Assembly (NCBI GenBank): GCA_041688815.1
Contig: JBDNHK010000057.1
Location: 62,001-126,000, forward strand
Source of the DNA: Rhabdothermincola_A sp041688815
GTDB lineage: Bacteria > Actinomycetota > Acidimicrobiia > Acidimicrobiales > Acidimicrobilacustridaceae
DNA: 64,000 bases
Direction of reading: 5' to 3'
The notes under the pieces were generated by a model. That model made no database searches and was not told the origin of the DNA. It was given only the letters and a program-made list of their open reading frames with translations. The position numbers and the translations under genes were made by a program. Every line of letters starts with the position of its first letter. Position 1 is the first letter of the stretch. Below, piece by piece: positions 42,036 to 51,658 of the stretch.

Positions 42036-43151
42036 ATGCGAGAACTGGTGGCTGTGGCCCTCACCGGACCCGAGTTCGTCGCCGCCCTGCGCCGAGCCTG
42101 GGACTCAGGCGACGCCGTGCTGCCGCTCGACCCCCGGCTGCCACCGGCGGCGGTGAAGGCCACGATCGACGCGCTGGCCCCCAGCCGCCTGGTCGACGCA
42201 CGTGGCGAGACGTCGAAGCTGGCCGGCGGGCACACGGTCGAGGACGGCGATGCCCTCGTGGTGCTCACCAGCGGCAGCACCGGCGTCCCCAAGGGCGTGG
42301 TGCACACCCACGACAGCGTGAAGGCGTCGGCCCTGGCCACCAGCGGGGCCCTCGGCGTCGACCCCGTGTCGGACCGCTGGCTGTGCTGCCTGCCCGTGTC
42401 GCACATCGCCGGGCTGTCGGTCATCACCCGGGCCCTCACCCTCGGTGTCGGCCTCGAAGTGCACCACGGCTTCGACGCCGACGCCGTGGTCGACGCTGCC
42501 CGCCGCGGCGCCACCCTCACCACGGTGGTGCCCACCGCCCTCGCCCGCTTCGAACCGGCCCTGTTCCGGGCCATCGTCGTCGGCGGTTCCGCTCCCCCGG
42601 CCGTGATCCCGCCCAACTGCCGCATCAGCTACGGGCTCACCGAAACGGGCAGCGCCGTGGCCTACGACGGCTACGCCCTCGCCGGGGTCGAGCTGCGATC
42701 GCTCGACGGGGAACTGCTGGTGCGCGGACCGATGCTGCTGAGGGGCTACCGCGACGGCACCACCCCCGTCGATGCCGAAGGGTGGCTGCACACCGACGAC
42801 GCCGGCGTGGTGCACCCCGACGGCCGCCTCGAGGTGCACGGCCGACGCGGCGACCTCATCATCACCGGCGGCGAGAACGTGTGGCCCACACCGATCGAAC
42901 GGTTGCTGCACGACCTGGCTTCGGTCGCCGAGGTCGCGATCGTGGGCCGACCCGACGACCAGTGGGGCCAGGTGGTCACGGCGGTGATCGTGCCCACCGA
43001 CCCCGACACCCCGCCCACCCTCGACGAACTGAAGGCGTTGCTGCGCGAGACCCTCCCCGCCTACTGCGCGCCCCGTCGCCTGGAGCTGGTCGACTCGCTC
43101 CCCCGCACCCTCATCGGGAAGGTGGCGCGTCGCTCCCTCGACGGAGGCTGA
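42036..43151 (+). CDS. menE: o-Succinylbenzoate-CoA ligase
   Basis: This is a compact 371-residue ANL enzyme. The nucleotide loop VVLTSGSTGVPKGVVHTH, CLPVSHIAGLSVITRAL, YGLTETGSAVAYDGY, GWLHTDDAGVVHPDGRLEVHGRRGDLIITGGENVWP and the catalytic Lys near IGKVARRSL are present. The short N-terminal part and location beside menA identify MenE. menB and menC are not in the window. Confidence 0.9.
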   Translation: MRELVAVALTGPEFVAALRRAWDSGDAVLPLDPRLPPAAVKATIDALAPSRLVDARGETSKLAGGHTVEDGDALVVLTSGSTGVPKGVVHTHDSVKASALATSGALGVDPVSDRWLCCLPVSHIAGLSVITRALTLGVGLEVHHGFDADAVVDAARRGATLTTVVPTALARFEPALFRAIVVGGSAPPAVIPPNCRISYGLTETGSAVAYDGYALAGVELRSLDGELLVRGPMLLRGYRDGTTPVDAEGWLHTDDAGVVHPDGRLEVHGRRGDLIITGGENVWPTPIERLLHDLASVAEVAIVGRPDDQWGQVVTAVIVPTDPDTPPTLDELKALLRETLPAYCAPRRLELVDSLPRTLIGKVARRSLDGG

Positions 43152-43161
43152 ACAAGGCTGC

Positions 43162-43908
43162 TCAGGCGCCGCGCATCAGCACGCCCCCGTCGACGACCAG
43201 CGTCTGACCGGTGATCCACGACGCCGCATCGCTGGCCAGGAACACCACGGCGTGGGCGATGTCGGACGGCTCGCCCAGCCGCTTCAGGGGCATGCGACGG
43301 GCGATGGCCTCCTCGTCGGCCTCCCACAGGGCGCGGGCCATGTCCGTCTTCACCAGACCGGGCGCCACGGCGTTGACCCGCACCCCCGGCGCCAGCTCGG
43401 CGGCCAGGGTGCGGGTCAGGTGGATGAGCGCAGCCTTGGTGCCGTTGTAGATGCCGATGCCGGGCTCGACCGACAGGCCCCCGACCGACGAGATGTTGAC
43501 AATGGCCCCACCCCGGTCGCGCATCGACGCCTCCCACACCAGGCGCGACCACACGAGCGGGCCCTTCCAGTTCACCAGCACGGTCTTGTCGAACTGACTG
43601 TCGGCGATGTCGAGGGTGGGTCCGTAGTAGGGGTTGGTGGCGGCGTTGTTGACCAGGATGTCGACGGCCCCGAAGCGATCGACGGTGGCGGCCACACAGG
43701 CCTCGGCCGCGTCGGGGTCACCGGCATTGGCGGCGAACACCGCGGTGTCGCCGTCGATGGCGGCCGCCGCAAGCTCGAGGGCGTCGAGCTTGCGCGACGA
43801 CAGCATCACCGCCGCCCCACTGGCGGCGAGTGCCGCAGCCGTGGCCGCACCGATGCCCTTCGACGCACCGGTCACCAACGCCACCTTGCCGTCCAGTCGC
43901 AGATCCAT
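43162..43908 (-). CDS. Short-chain dehydrogenase/reductase
   Basis: The 248-residue SDR begins MDLRLDGKVALVTGASKGIGAATA. NNAATNPYYG, the catalytic Ser in VNISSVGG, and the position of the YxxxK motif filled by IYNGTKAALIHL are visible, with ITGQTLVVDGGVLM at the end. The sequence resembles SDRs called as 3-oxoacyl reductases or (R)-specific alcohol dehydrogenases in lipid metabolism. Substrate is unknown. Confidence 0.87.
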   Translation of the reverse strand: MDLRLDGKVALVTGASKGIGAATAAALAASGAAVMLSSRKLDALELAAAAIDGDTAVFAANAGDPDAAEACVAATVDRFGAVDILVNNAATNPYYGPTLDIADSQFDKTVLVNWKGPLVWSRLVWEASMRDRGGAIVNISSVGGLSVEPGIGIYNGTKAALIHLTRTLAAELAPGVRVNAVAPGLVKTDMARALWEADEEAIARRMPLKRLGEPSDIAHAVVFLASDAASWITGQTLVVDGGVLMRGA

Positions 43909-43914
43909 CGGCGC

Positions 43915-43920
43915 AACCTA
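43915..43920 (-). promoter_or_regulatory. Candidate -10 (TAGGTT), leaderless SDR
   Basis: TAGGTT lies six bases before the ATG at 43908. Confidence 0.5.
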
Positions 43921-43995
43921 GCCACCAGGACATGGCCCAGCTGCCAGTCGGTCCGTGGCAAGGTGCAACCGCCGCCCGACGCCGAGGAGACCACG

Positions 43996-44826
43996 ATGGC
44001 CGACACGCCGACCGCACCGATCGAACCCACCCTGCTGGTGGAACGCGACGGGCCGGTGCTGATCCTCACCATGAACCGACCGCACCGACGCAACGCCCTG
44101 GTGCCCGACATGCTGGTGCGCTTCGCCGACGCCTGGGAGCTGGCCGACAACGACGACTCGATCCGCGCCGTGATCCTCACCGGTACCGGTGCCGTGGCCT
44201 ACTGCGCCGGCGGCGACCTGGCCGACGGCTGGATGTCCGGTGAGCTCACCGGGGAGGCGAAGCTCATCCAGCAGCGGCTGAGAGACGACCCCGGCATCAC
44301 CGGCCGAGGGCTACTGCTCACGCACTGGTGTCGCAAGCCGATCATCGCCGCGGTCAACGGTCAGTGCCTGGGCGGAGGATGTGAGATGTTGCAGTCGACC
44401 GACATCCGCATCGCCGAGGCGCATGCCACGTTCGGCGTGCCCGAGGCCAAGCGGGGCCTCATCGCCGGCGCCGGGTCGACCATGCGCCTGAAGCGCCAGA
44501 TCCCCTACGCCGTGGCCATGGACATGCTGCTCACCGGCCGCATCCTCGACGCCGAGGAAGCCCTGCGCTGGGGATTGGTGAGCCACGTCGTGGACAGCGG
44601 ACAGGGGATGGTCAAGGCCCGCGAGGTGGCCGAGGTGATCTGCGCCAACGGCCCCCTGTCGGTGGCCGCGGCCAAGGCGTCGGTCATCGAGACCGGATGG
44701 TTGCCCGAAGCCGAGGCCCAGCCCATCGAGATCTCCCACGTGATCCCGGTGATGAGCTCGGCCGACGCCAAGGAAGGCATGAGGGCCTTCACCGAGAAGC
44801 GCACCCCGAACTTCGAAGGACGATGA
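43996..44826 (+). CDS. Enoyl-CoA hydratase/isomerase (crotonase) family protein
   Basis: The 276-residue crotonase has MNRPHRRNAL, the oxyanion loop AYCAGGDLADGW and AAVNGQCLGGGCEMLQSTDIRIAEAHATFGVPEAKRGLIAGAGSTMRL, where Glu of PEAKRG is a likely acid-base residue. It is not MenB, since the SGGDQ-type loop is missing. It probably hydrates an enoyl-CoA in acyl-CoA breakdown. A GAGGAG site lies six bases before the ATG. Confidence 0.9.
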   Translation: MADTPTAPIEPTLLVERDGPVLILTMNRPHRRNALVPDMLVRFADAWELADNDDSIRAVILTGTGAVAYCAGGDLADGWMSGELTGEAKLIQQRLRDDPGITGRGLLLTHWCRKPIIAAVNGQCLGGGCEMLQSTDIRIAEAHATFGVPEAKRGLIAGAGSTMRLKRQIPYAVAMDMLLTGRILDAEEALRWGLVSHVVDSGQGMVKAREVAEVICANGPLSVAAAKASVIETGWLPEAEAQPIEISHVIPVMSSADAKEGMRAFTEKRTPNFEGR

Positions 44827-45446
44827 CCGTGGACCCCACCCGCATCGACATCCCGGTCTACGACGGCATCGACGAGCTCGACGCCGTCGGCCCCCTCGAG
44901 GTCCTGCGCAGCGCGGTGGCCGCCGGCGCCGACCTCGACATCCGCCTCGTCACCCGGCTACCGGCCCGCCAGGTGACCGGCACGTTCGGTCTACGGCTCG
45001 AACCCGACGGGGTGTTCGAACCCGGCGCGGCAGGCGTGGTGATCCTGCCCGGTGGTGGCTGGGCCACCAAGGCCGATCGCGGTACCTGGGGCGAAGTCCG
45101 CCGGGGCGACCTGCTCCCGCTGCTGGCCGCCTGCGCCGAGGCCGGCGCCCTGATGGCCAGCGTGTGCACCGGAGCCATGTTGCTGGCCCACGCCGGGGTG
45201 ATCGGTGAACGACCGGCCACCACCCACCACGCCGCCCGCGAAGACCTCTTCGCCACCGGCGCCCGGGTGCTCGACGAGCGCGTGGTCGACGACGGCGACC
45301 TGGTCACCGCCGCCGGGGTCACCAGCGGGATCGACCTGGCGCTGCACCTGGTCGAACGCATCGTGGGCCCGGCCGCCGCCGACGCCGCCGCCCGACGGAT
45401 GGAACACACCCGGGTGCCGGCCTACATGGCGGACGGGATCAGCTGA
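44823..45446 (+). CDS. DJ-1/PfpI family protein
   Basis: The 207-residue protein has the class I amidotransferase-like fold: IDIPVYDGIDELDAVGPLEVL, VVILPGGGW and the nucleophile elbow SVCTGAMLLAHAG (Cys115), then TTHHAAREDL. It resembles the N-terminal domain of GlxA-type regulators, without the AraC part. Its function is unknown; relatives include isocyanide hydratase. The ATG overlaps the crotonase stop (ATGA). Its 3' end overlaps the convergent aldo/keto reductase. Confidence 0.85.
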   Translation: MTVDPTRIDIPVYDGIDELDAVGPLEVLRSAVAAGADLDIRLVTRLPARQVTGTFGLRLEPDGVFEPGAAGVVILPGGGWATKADRGTWGEVRRGDLLPLLAACAEAGALMASVCTGAMLLAHAGVIGERPATTHHAAREDLFATGARVLDERVVDDGDLVTAAGVTSGIDLALHLVERIVGPAAADAAARRMEHTRVPAYMADGIS

Positions 45447-46263
45447 AGGTGGTGGGGTCGGGACCCATCCGCCCCTCCGGGCCGTCCAGATCGTCGATCG
45501 CCGTCATCTCGTCGGCGCTCAGCTCGAAGTCGAACAGGGCCACGTTCGACACGATGCGCTCGGCGGTGACCGACTTCGGGATCACGGCGATGCCGTGTTG
45601 CAGCTCCCACCGCAGAGTGACCTGGGCCGGGGTGCGACCGTGGGCTTCGGCGATCCCCTGGATCACCGGGTCGTCGGCCACCCGGCCCCGGGCGATGGGG
45701 CTCCAGGCCTCGGTGACGATGCCGTGCAGGTCGTGGAAGTCGCGCAGGGTGCGCTGTTGGAAGTAGGGATGCAGCTCGATCTGGTTGACTGCGGGCACGA
45801 CCCCGGTGGCCTCGATGATGCGGTGGAAGTGCTCGGGCTCGAAGTTGGACACCCCGATCGAGCGGACCCGCCCCTGGTCGCGCAGCTCGACGAACGTCTT
45901 CCAGGTCTCGACGTAGAGATCGTTGGCCGGGGCCGGCCAGTGGATGAGCAGCAGGTCGAGCGCGTCGAGCCCGAGGGCGGCCATGCTTCCGTCGAAGGAC
46001 TCGAGGGTCTTGTCTCGGCCCTGGTAGGAGTTCCACACCTTGGTGGTGACGAACACCTCGGCGCGGGCCCGGCCGCGGGCGGCGATGCCCTCGCCGACGC
46101 CGGCTTCGTTCATGTAGCCCCACGCCGTGTCGATCCGGGGGTACCCGGCATCGAGGGCCTCACCCACGATGCGGGCGGTGTCCTCGGCCGGCACCTGGAA
46201 CACCCCGAACCCGACCTGGGCGATGGCCGAGCCGTCGTTCATGGGCAGCATCGGAACGGTCAT
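45439..46263 (-). CDS. Aldo/keto reductase
   Basis: This 274-residue NADPH-dependent reductase has its tetrad at Asp45 and Tyr50 (RIDTAWGYMNE), Lys75 (FVTTKVWN) and His108 (LLLIHWP). SIGVSNFEPEH, NQIELHPYFQQ and the cofactor loop IPKSVTAERI are typical of the 2,5-diketo-gluconate reductase-like group. ATG at 46263 follows a GGGG-rich ribosome site. Substrate unknown. Confidence 0.9.
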   Translation of the reverse strand: MTVPMLPMNDGSAIAQVGFGVFQVPAEDTARIVGEALDAGYPRIDTAWGYMNEAGVGEGIAARGRARAEVFVTTKVWNSYQGRDKTLESFDGSMAALGLDALDLLLIHWPAPANDLYVETWKTFVELRDQGRVRSIGVSNFEPEHFHRIIEATGVVPAVNQIELHPYFQQRTLRDFHDLHGIVTEAWSPIARGRVADDPVIQGIAEAHGRTPAQVTLRWELQHGIAVIPKSVTAERIVSNVALFDFELSADEMTAIDDLDGPEGRMGPDPTTFS

Positions 46264-46342
46264 GGGTGGGTCCCCTCGAGCGGCACGAGTAGCGGCTGGA
46301 CGAGCCCAGCATGCCAGGTACCGACACGACGCGACATCGCCA

Positions 46343-46357
46343 GCACTCCCGGAGTGC
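46343..46357. promoter_or_regulatory. 15-bp palindrome upstream of the SSP411-like gene
   Basis: GCACTCCCGGAGTGC has 7-base arms around one base, 30 bases before the ATG at 46388 and in the divergent gap to the aldo/keto reductase. It resembles CIRCE half-sites (GCACTC/GAGTGC) but lacks the nine-base spacer. It is a candidate operator for either gene. Confidence 0.4.
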
Positions 46358-46387
46358 GTTCGGGCCGAGCCCGGCCACACTGGGGTC

Positions 46388-48412
<2,025 letters not shown>

Positions 48413-48442
48413 CCCCGCACGGGCAGCCCGACCGCCAGGCCT

Positions 48443-48494
48443 GCGAACCTGTCTACCAACCCTGCCGCCCAGGGCGGCGAAACGCGACAGGTTC
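48443..48494. repeat. Palindromic repeat, degenerate copy 1
   Basis: It begins with the 18-mer GCGAACCTGTCTACCAAC, also found at 48504-48521. GAACCTGTC (48445-48453) pairs with GACAGGTTC (48486-48494), and an inner 7-bp stem GCCGCCC/GGGCGGC (48464-48478) closes the structure. The right arm lacks the middle of the pairing sequence. It may work as the terminator of the SSP411-like gene. Confidence 0.7.
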
Positions 48495-48504
48495 ACCCCA
48501 CACG

Positions 48505-48556
48505 CGAACCTGTCTACCAACGCTGCCCTCTTGGGCAGCGTTGGTAGACAGGTTCG
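48505..48556. repeat. Perfect 24-bp palindrome, copy 2
   Basis: Bases 48505-48528 and 48533-48556 are exact inverse complements around the loop TCTT. The left arm starts with the same sequence as copy 1, 61 bases downstream. It lies between convergent genes, so it can act as a two-way terminator. The sequence-conserved arms and tandem arrangement look more like a dispersed palindromic element (REP-like) than a simple terminator. Confidence 0.85.
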
Positions 48557-48563
48557 GCAAAAG

Positions 48564-48595
48564 GACGGCGGGGTTGACGGCGGGGTTGACGGCAG
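48564..48595 (+). repeat. 12-bp tandem repeat
   Basis: GACGGCGGGGTT occurs twice in a row (48564-48575, 48576-48587), followed by a partial third copy. It lies between the palindromes and the thiolase stop. No coding role is seen. Confidence 0.7.
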
Positions 48596-48613
48596 TGTGG
48601 GGCCGAGTGAGGG

Positions 48614-49816
48614 TCAGGCGGCCGACTTCTCGAGGATGTGCACGCCGCAGGCCGACCCGAGGCCGATGACGTGGGCCAGGCCCACCTTGGCCCCCTCGAT
48701 CTGGCGGTCGCCGGCCTCACCCCGCAGATGATGGGCCACCTCCCACACGTTGGCGATGCCGGTGGCGGCGATGGGATGGCCCTTCGACTCGAGGCCGCCG
48801 GACACGTTCACCGGGGTCGAGCCGTCACGCCAGGTGGCACCCGACTGGAAGAAGTCGACTGCGCCACCCTCGGCGCACAGCATGAGGTTGTCGTAGTGCA
48901 CCAGCTCGGCGGTGGCGAAGCAGTCGTGCAGCTCCACCAGGTCGAGGTCCTCGGGGCCGACACCGGCCTGCTCGTAAGCGATCGTGGCGGCGTTGCGGGT
49001 GAGGGTGTTGACGTTGGGGAGGATCTGGCAGGCCTCTTCCCACGGGTCCGAGGTGAGCACGCTGGCCACGACCTTCACGGCCCGGCGCCGCTGCTCGAGC
49101 GACAACGTCTTGAGCTTGGCGTCGCTCACCAGCACCGCGGCAGCCGCACCGTCGCAGTTGGCCGAGCACATGGCCCGCGTGTTCGGGTAGGCGATCATGG
49201 GCTCTCCCATGATCTGCTCGAGGGTCATCTTCTTGGTGTAGGCCGCGAGCGGGTTGAGGGTGGAGTGAGCGTGGTTCTTCTCGGCGATACGGGCGAACAG
49301 CTCGAAGCTGGTGCCGCCGTACCGGTGGCCGTACTCCATGCCGATCTGGGCGAACACACCCGGCATGATGTCGGTGCCCACCCGGCCGTCGAGCCCGGTG
49401 ACCGCGCCGTAGCGACCCCCCGGGGTCCACTCGTCGGCTGCGGCCTTCGGTGCGCCGACACCGAGCATGCCGGCACCGGACAGCTTCTCGACGCCGACGG
49501 CGAGGCCCATGTCGCACTCGCCGGCCTTGATGGCCATGATCACCGTGCGCAGGGCGGTGGCCCCGGTGGCACAGGCGTTGGCCACGTTGAACACCGGGAT
49601 GCCGGTCTGGCCGATCTGCTTCTGGAGCTGCTGGCCGATGCCGGCCGCCGCTCCCATCAGGTTGCCGGCCGCGAGCACACCCATGTCCTTCATGGTCACG
49701 CCACCGTCGGCCAGCGCGGCCAGCGCCGCCTCGGACGCGAGATCAACCGGGTCGAGGTCGGGGTGCTTGCCGAACTTGGTCATGTGGATCCCGAGGATCC
49801 AGACGTCATCTGCCAT
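48614..49816 (-). CDS. Thiolase-family acyl-CoA acyltransferase (SCP-x-like)
   Basis: The 400-residue protein has the nucleophile Cys82 in VANACATGATALRT, ELHDCFATAELVHYDNL and GGLESKGHPIAATGIANVWE near the end. These forms are typical of SCP-x/lipid-transfer-type thiolases, which cleave branched or sterol-derived 3-ketoacyl-CoAs. The ATG at 49816 is one base from the stop of the DUF35 gene; DUF35 proteins commonly form complexes with such thiolases. Confidence 0.88.
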   Translation of the reverse strand: MADDVWILGIHMTKFGKHPDLDPVDLASEAALAALADGGVTMKDMGVLAAGNLMGAAAGIGQQLQKQIGQTGIPVFNVANACATGATALRTVIMAIKAGECDMGLAVGVEKLSGAGMLGVGAPKAAADEWTPGGRYGAVTGLDGRVGTDIMPGVFAQIGMEYGHRYGGTSFELFARIAEKNHAHSTLNPLAAYTKKMTLEQIMGEPMIAYPNTRAMCSANCDGAAAAVLVSDAKLKTLSLEQRRRAVKVVASVLTSDPWEEACQILPNVNTLTRNAATIAYEQAGVGPEDLDLVELHDCFATAELVHYDNLMLCAEGGAVDFFQSGATWRDGSTPVNVSGGLESKGHPIAATGIANVWEVAHHLRGEAGDRQIEGAKVGLAHVIGLGSACGVHILEKSAA

Positions 49817-49817
49817 G

Positions 49818-50219
49818 TCATTCCCCTTCGACGGGTTCAAAGCCGAAGCCGATGGCCTCGGTGCCGACGGTATCGGTGCCGATCGGGAAGGTGGCGAGAC
49901 GCACCTTCATGCCGAGATGGACGTGTTCGGCGTCGGGTGGGGTGTTCACCACGTTGGCCTTCACGCTGGTGCCGTCGCAGTCGACGACGGCGGCCACATA
50001 AGGCGCCGGGATACCGGGTGCGGCCCAGTTGACGATGGTGAAGGCCCGCACCTCGCCCTCGGTGGCGACGGGAGCCTTGACGAACTCGAGCCCGCCACAG
50101 TTGGCGCAGGCGTTGCGGCGGTCGAAGTACCGGGCTCCGCACGAAGTGCACTCATTGGCCACGAGGCGGGGCGATTCGCCCAGCTCGAGATACTCGACCA
50201 TCGGGACACTGGTCCCCAT
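49818..50219 (-). CDS. DUF35 OB-fold protein with zinc ribbon
   Basis: The 133-residue protein has a rubredoxin-like zinc ribbon with Cys24, Cys27, Cys38 and Cys41 (ECTSCGARYFDRRNACANCGG), followed by an OB-fold (GEVRAFTIVNWAAPGIPAPYVAAVVD). Such proteins pair with thiolases and can bind acyl-CoA or help assemble the enzyme. A GGGGAG site precedes the ATG at 50219. It is translated together with the thiolase. Confidence 0.88.
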   Translation of the reverse strand: MGTSVPMVEYLELGESPRLVANECTSCGARYFDRRNACANCGGLEFVKAPVATEGEVRAFTIVNWAAPGIPAPYVAAVVDCDGTSVKANVVNTPPDAEHVHLGMKVRLATFPIGTDTVGTEAIGFGFEPVEGE

Positions 50220-50259
50220 CTCGGTTCTCCCCCTCCGCCGCCACCAGGGTGGCGCCGGC

Positions 50260-50862
50260 TCACCAGCCGCCCCGGTGGACGACCTCATCCAGGCTACGCC
50301 GTGGGCGGCGGGCGGAGAAACTCCGCCGCTGCCCTTCGGCCGCCTCGAAACCGACGGCGATGGTGCCGACGCAGCGCCGGTGCGGCGGGATGCCGAGGGC
50401 GGCCTTCACCGACGGCTCGTGCCCGAACTGCCCGAAGAAGCAGGCACCGAGCCCGCGATCGACCGCGGCCAGTAACGCCACCATGGCCGAGAAGGCCGAG
50501 TCGACGAACCAGTACGGAACGGGCCAGGCGTCGACGCCGGCCCCGAGCCCGGTGGAGGCCTTGTCGGGTTCGGCGTAGCGCTGGACGTAGGCCGCCGGGT
50601 CACCCACCGGGATCAGCAGGACCGGGGCCCGCAGCAGACCCGGCCAGGGGAACGACGGCCGGCGCGGCGCGGGCAGGGTGATGTCCCAGTACCGGGCCGT
50701 CTCGTGGCCCTCGAGCACCACCAGGTCGAGGCCCTGGGTGTTGCCGGCGGCGGGGACGCGGACCGCGAGGGCGAGCAGCTCGTCGAGCAGGTCCGGCGGG
50801 ACGGGGCGGTCGTCGAATGATCGAACCATGCGCCGGCCGCGGACGGTGTCGACGAACTCCAC
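50260..50862 (-). CDS. Nitroreductase-family protein
   Basis: The 200-residue flavoprotein begins MEFVDTVRGRRMVRSFDDRPVPPDLLDELLALAVRVPAAGN, with the FMN-binding RRMVRSF motif. SAFSAMVALLAAVDRGLGACFFGQFGHEPSVKAALGIPPHRR is the second FMN and dimer region. It could reduce nitroaromatics, quinones or a dedicated acyl substrate. It is 40 bases upstream of the DUF35-thiolase pair and may share its transcript. Confidence 0.86.
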   Translation of the reverse strand: MEFVDTVRGRRMVRSFDDRPVPPDLLDELLALAVRVPAAGNTQGLDLVVLEGHETARYWDITLPAPRRPSFPWPGLLRAPVLLIPVGDPAAYVQRYAEPDKASTGLGAGVDAWPVPYWFVDSAFSAMVALLAAVDRGLGACFFGQFGHEPSVKAALGIPPHRRCVGTIAVGFEAAEGQRRSFSARRPRRSLDEVVHRGGW

Positions 50863-50898
50863 GTCGGTGCAGGGCGAGCCGGGGCCGTGCGGCCCGGC

Positions 50899-51567
50899 TC
50901 AGCGCAGCTTGGCCAGGTCTTCGGCCATGGTCCAGCCGAAGGCGATGACCGAGTCGCCGCGAGCCGAGTCGAGCGGAGTGAAGAACTCCTCGAAACGAGG
51001 ATCGAGCTTCTCGGGCTTGAGCGACTCGTGATCGAGGGCCAGCGGGAAGGTGCCGTCGCCCTTGGCCACGAAGGAGCGATCGTCGTAGGTGGAGCTGTCG
51101 ATGCCGAAGCGCTTGGCCAGGCGTCGGCCCCACGCCCGCTCCTCGCCCGAGACCCGGTGATCGGGGCGGGGCACGATGTCGTCGAGGGAACGGAAGGCCT
51201 CGTACCCGCTCGGGGTGGCGAACCGGGTGCCCACCAGCACGTCCTCGTCGGGGAAGGCCAGCACCGCCCGGCGGAACTGGTCGGTCATGATCCCCCGCAG
51301 CACCGAGTCGCGTCGGGAGGTGCGCTTGATGGACGCCAGGCCGATGAGCACGCTGGGCGTGCCGCCGATCCGTTCGAGCGTGCAGAACGAAAAGCCCTTG
51401 AGGGCGGCACCCTCGCGGGCCAACGACACCAGCACCCAGGCCTCCATCTGCTTGGAGAGCAGGCCCACCTCGAAGCGGCTCGGACCGTCGGCGCACATGT
51501 CGGCCATCTCGGCCAGCTCGGCGTCGCTGAGTTGGGTGCAGTCCTTGGTCGTGACCTCGATCGCCAT
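50899..51567 (-). CDS. Hypothetical protein, possible acetyltransferase-like fold
   Basis: I do not recognise this 222-residue protein. It is soluble and charged. The first half alternates strands and helices (VLVSLAREGAALKGFSFCTLERIGG, SVLIGLASIKRTSRRDSVLRGIMTDQFRRAVLAF) in a way that resembles a GNAT core, but the acetyl-CoA loop is not convincing. The end carries a conserved-looking FEEFFTPLDSARGDSVIAFGWTMAEDLAKLR. Codon use is typical of the genome, so it is a real gene. It lies between dnaE and the nitroreductase on the same strand. Confidence 0.7.
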   Translation of the reverse strand: MAIEVTTKDCTQLSDAELAEMADMCADGPSRFEVGLLSKQMEAWVLVSLAREGAALKGFSFCTLERIGGTPSVLIGLASIKRTSRRDSVLRGIMTDQFRRAVLAFPDEDVLVGTRFATPSGYEAFRSLDDIVPRPDHRVSGEERAWGRRLAKRFGIDSSTYDDRSFVAKGDGTFPLALDHESLKPEKLDPRFEEFFTPLDSARGDSVIAFGWTMAEDLAKLR

Positions 51568-51658
51568 GTGTCTCTGAAGCCCCCAGGAAGCCGAAACCGG
51601 ACTCTCAGTCCAGCCGCGATCGGCCGGTCGTGCAAACCGGGTGCGGTCCGAAGGCCCG

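Noticed and set aside
43996..44826. Crotonase as menB (DHNA-CoA synthase)
   Set aside because: It is close to menE, but the MenB-specific SGGDQ-type loop and C-terminal features are missing, and the sequence fits general enoyl-CoA hydratases.
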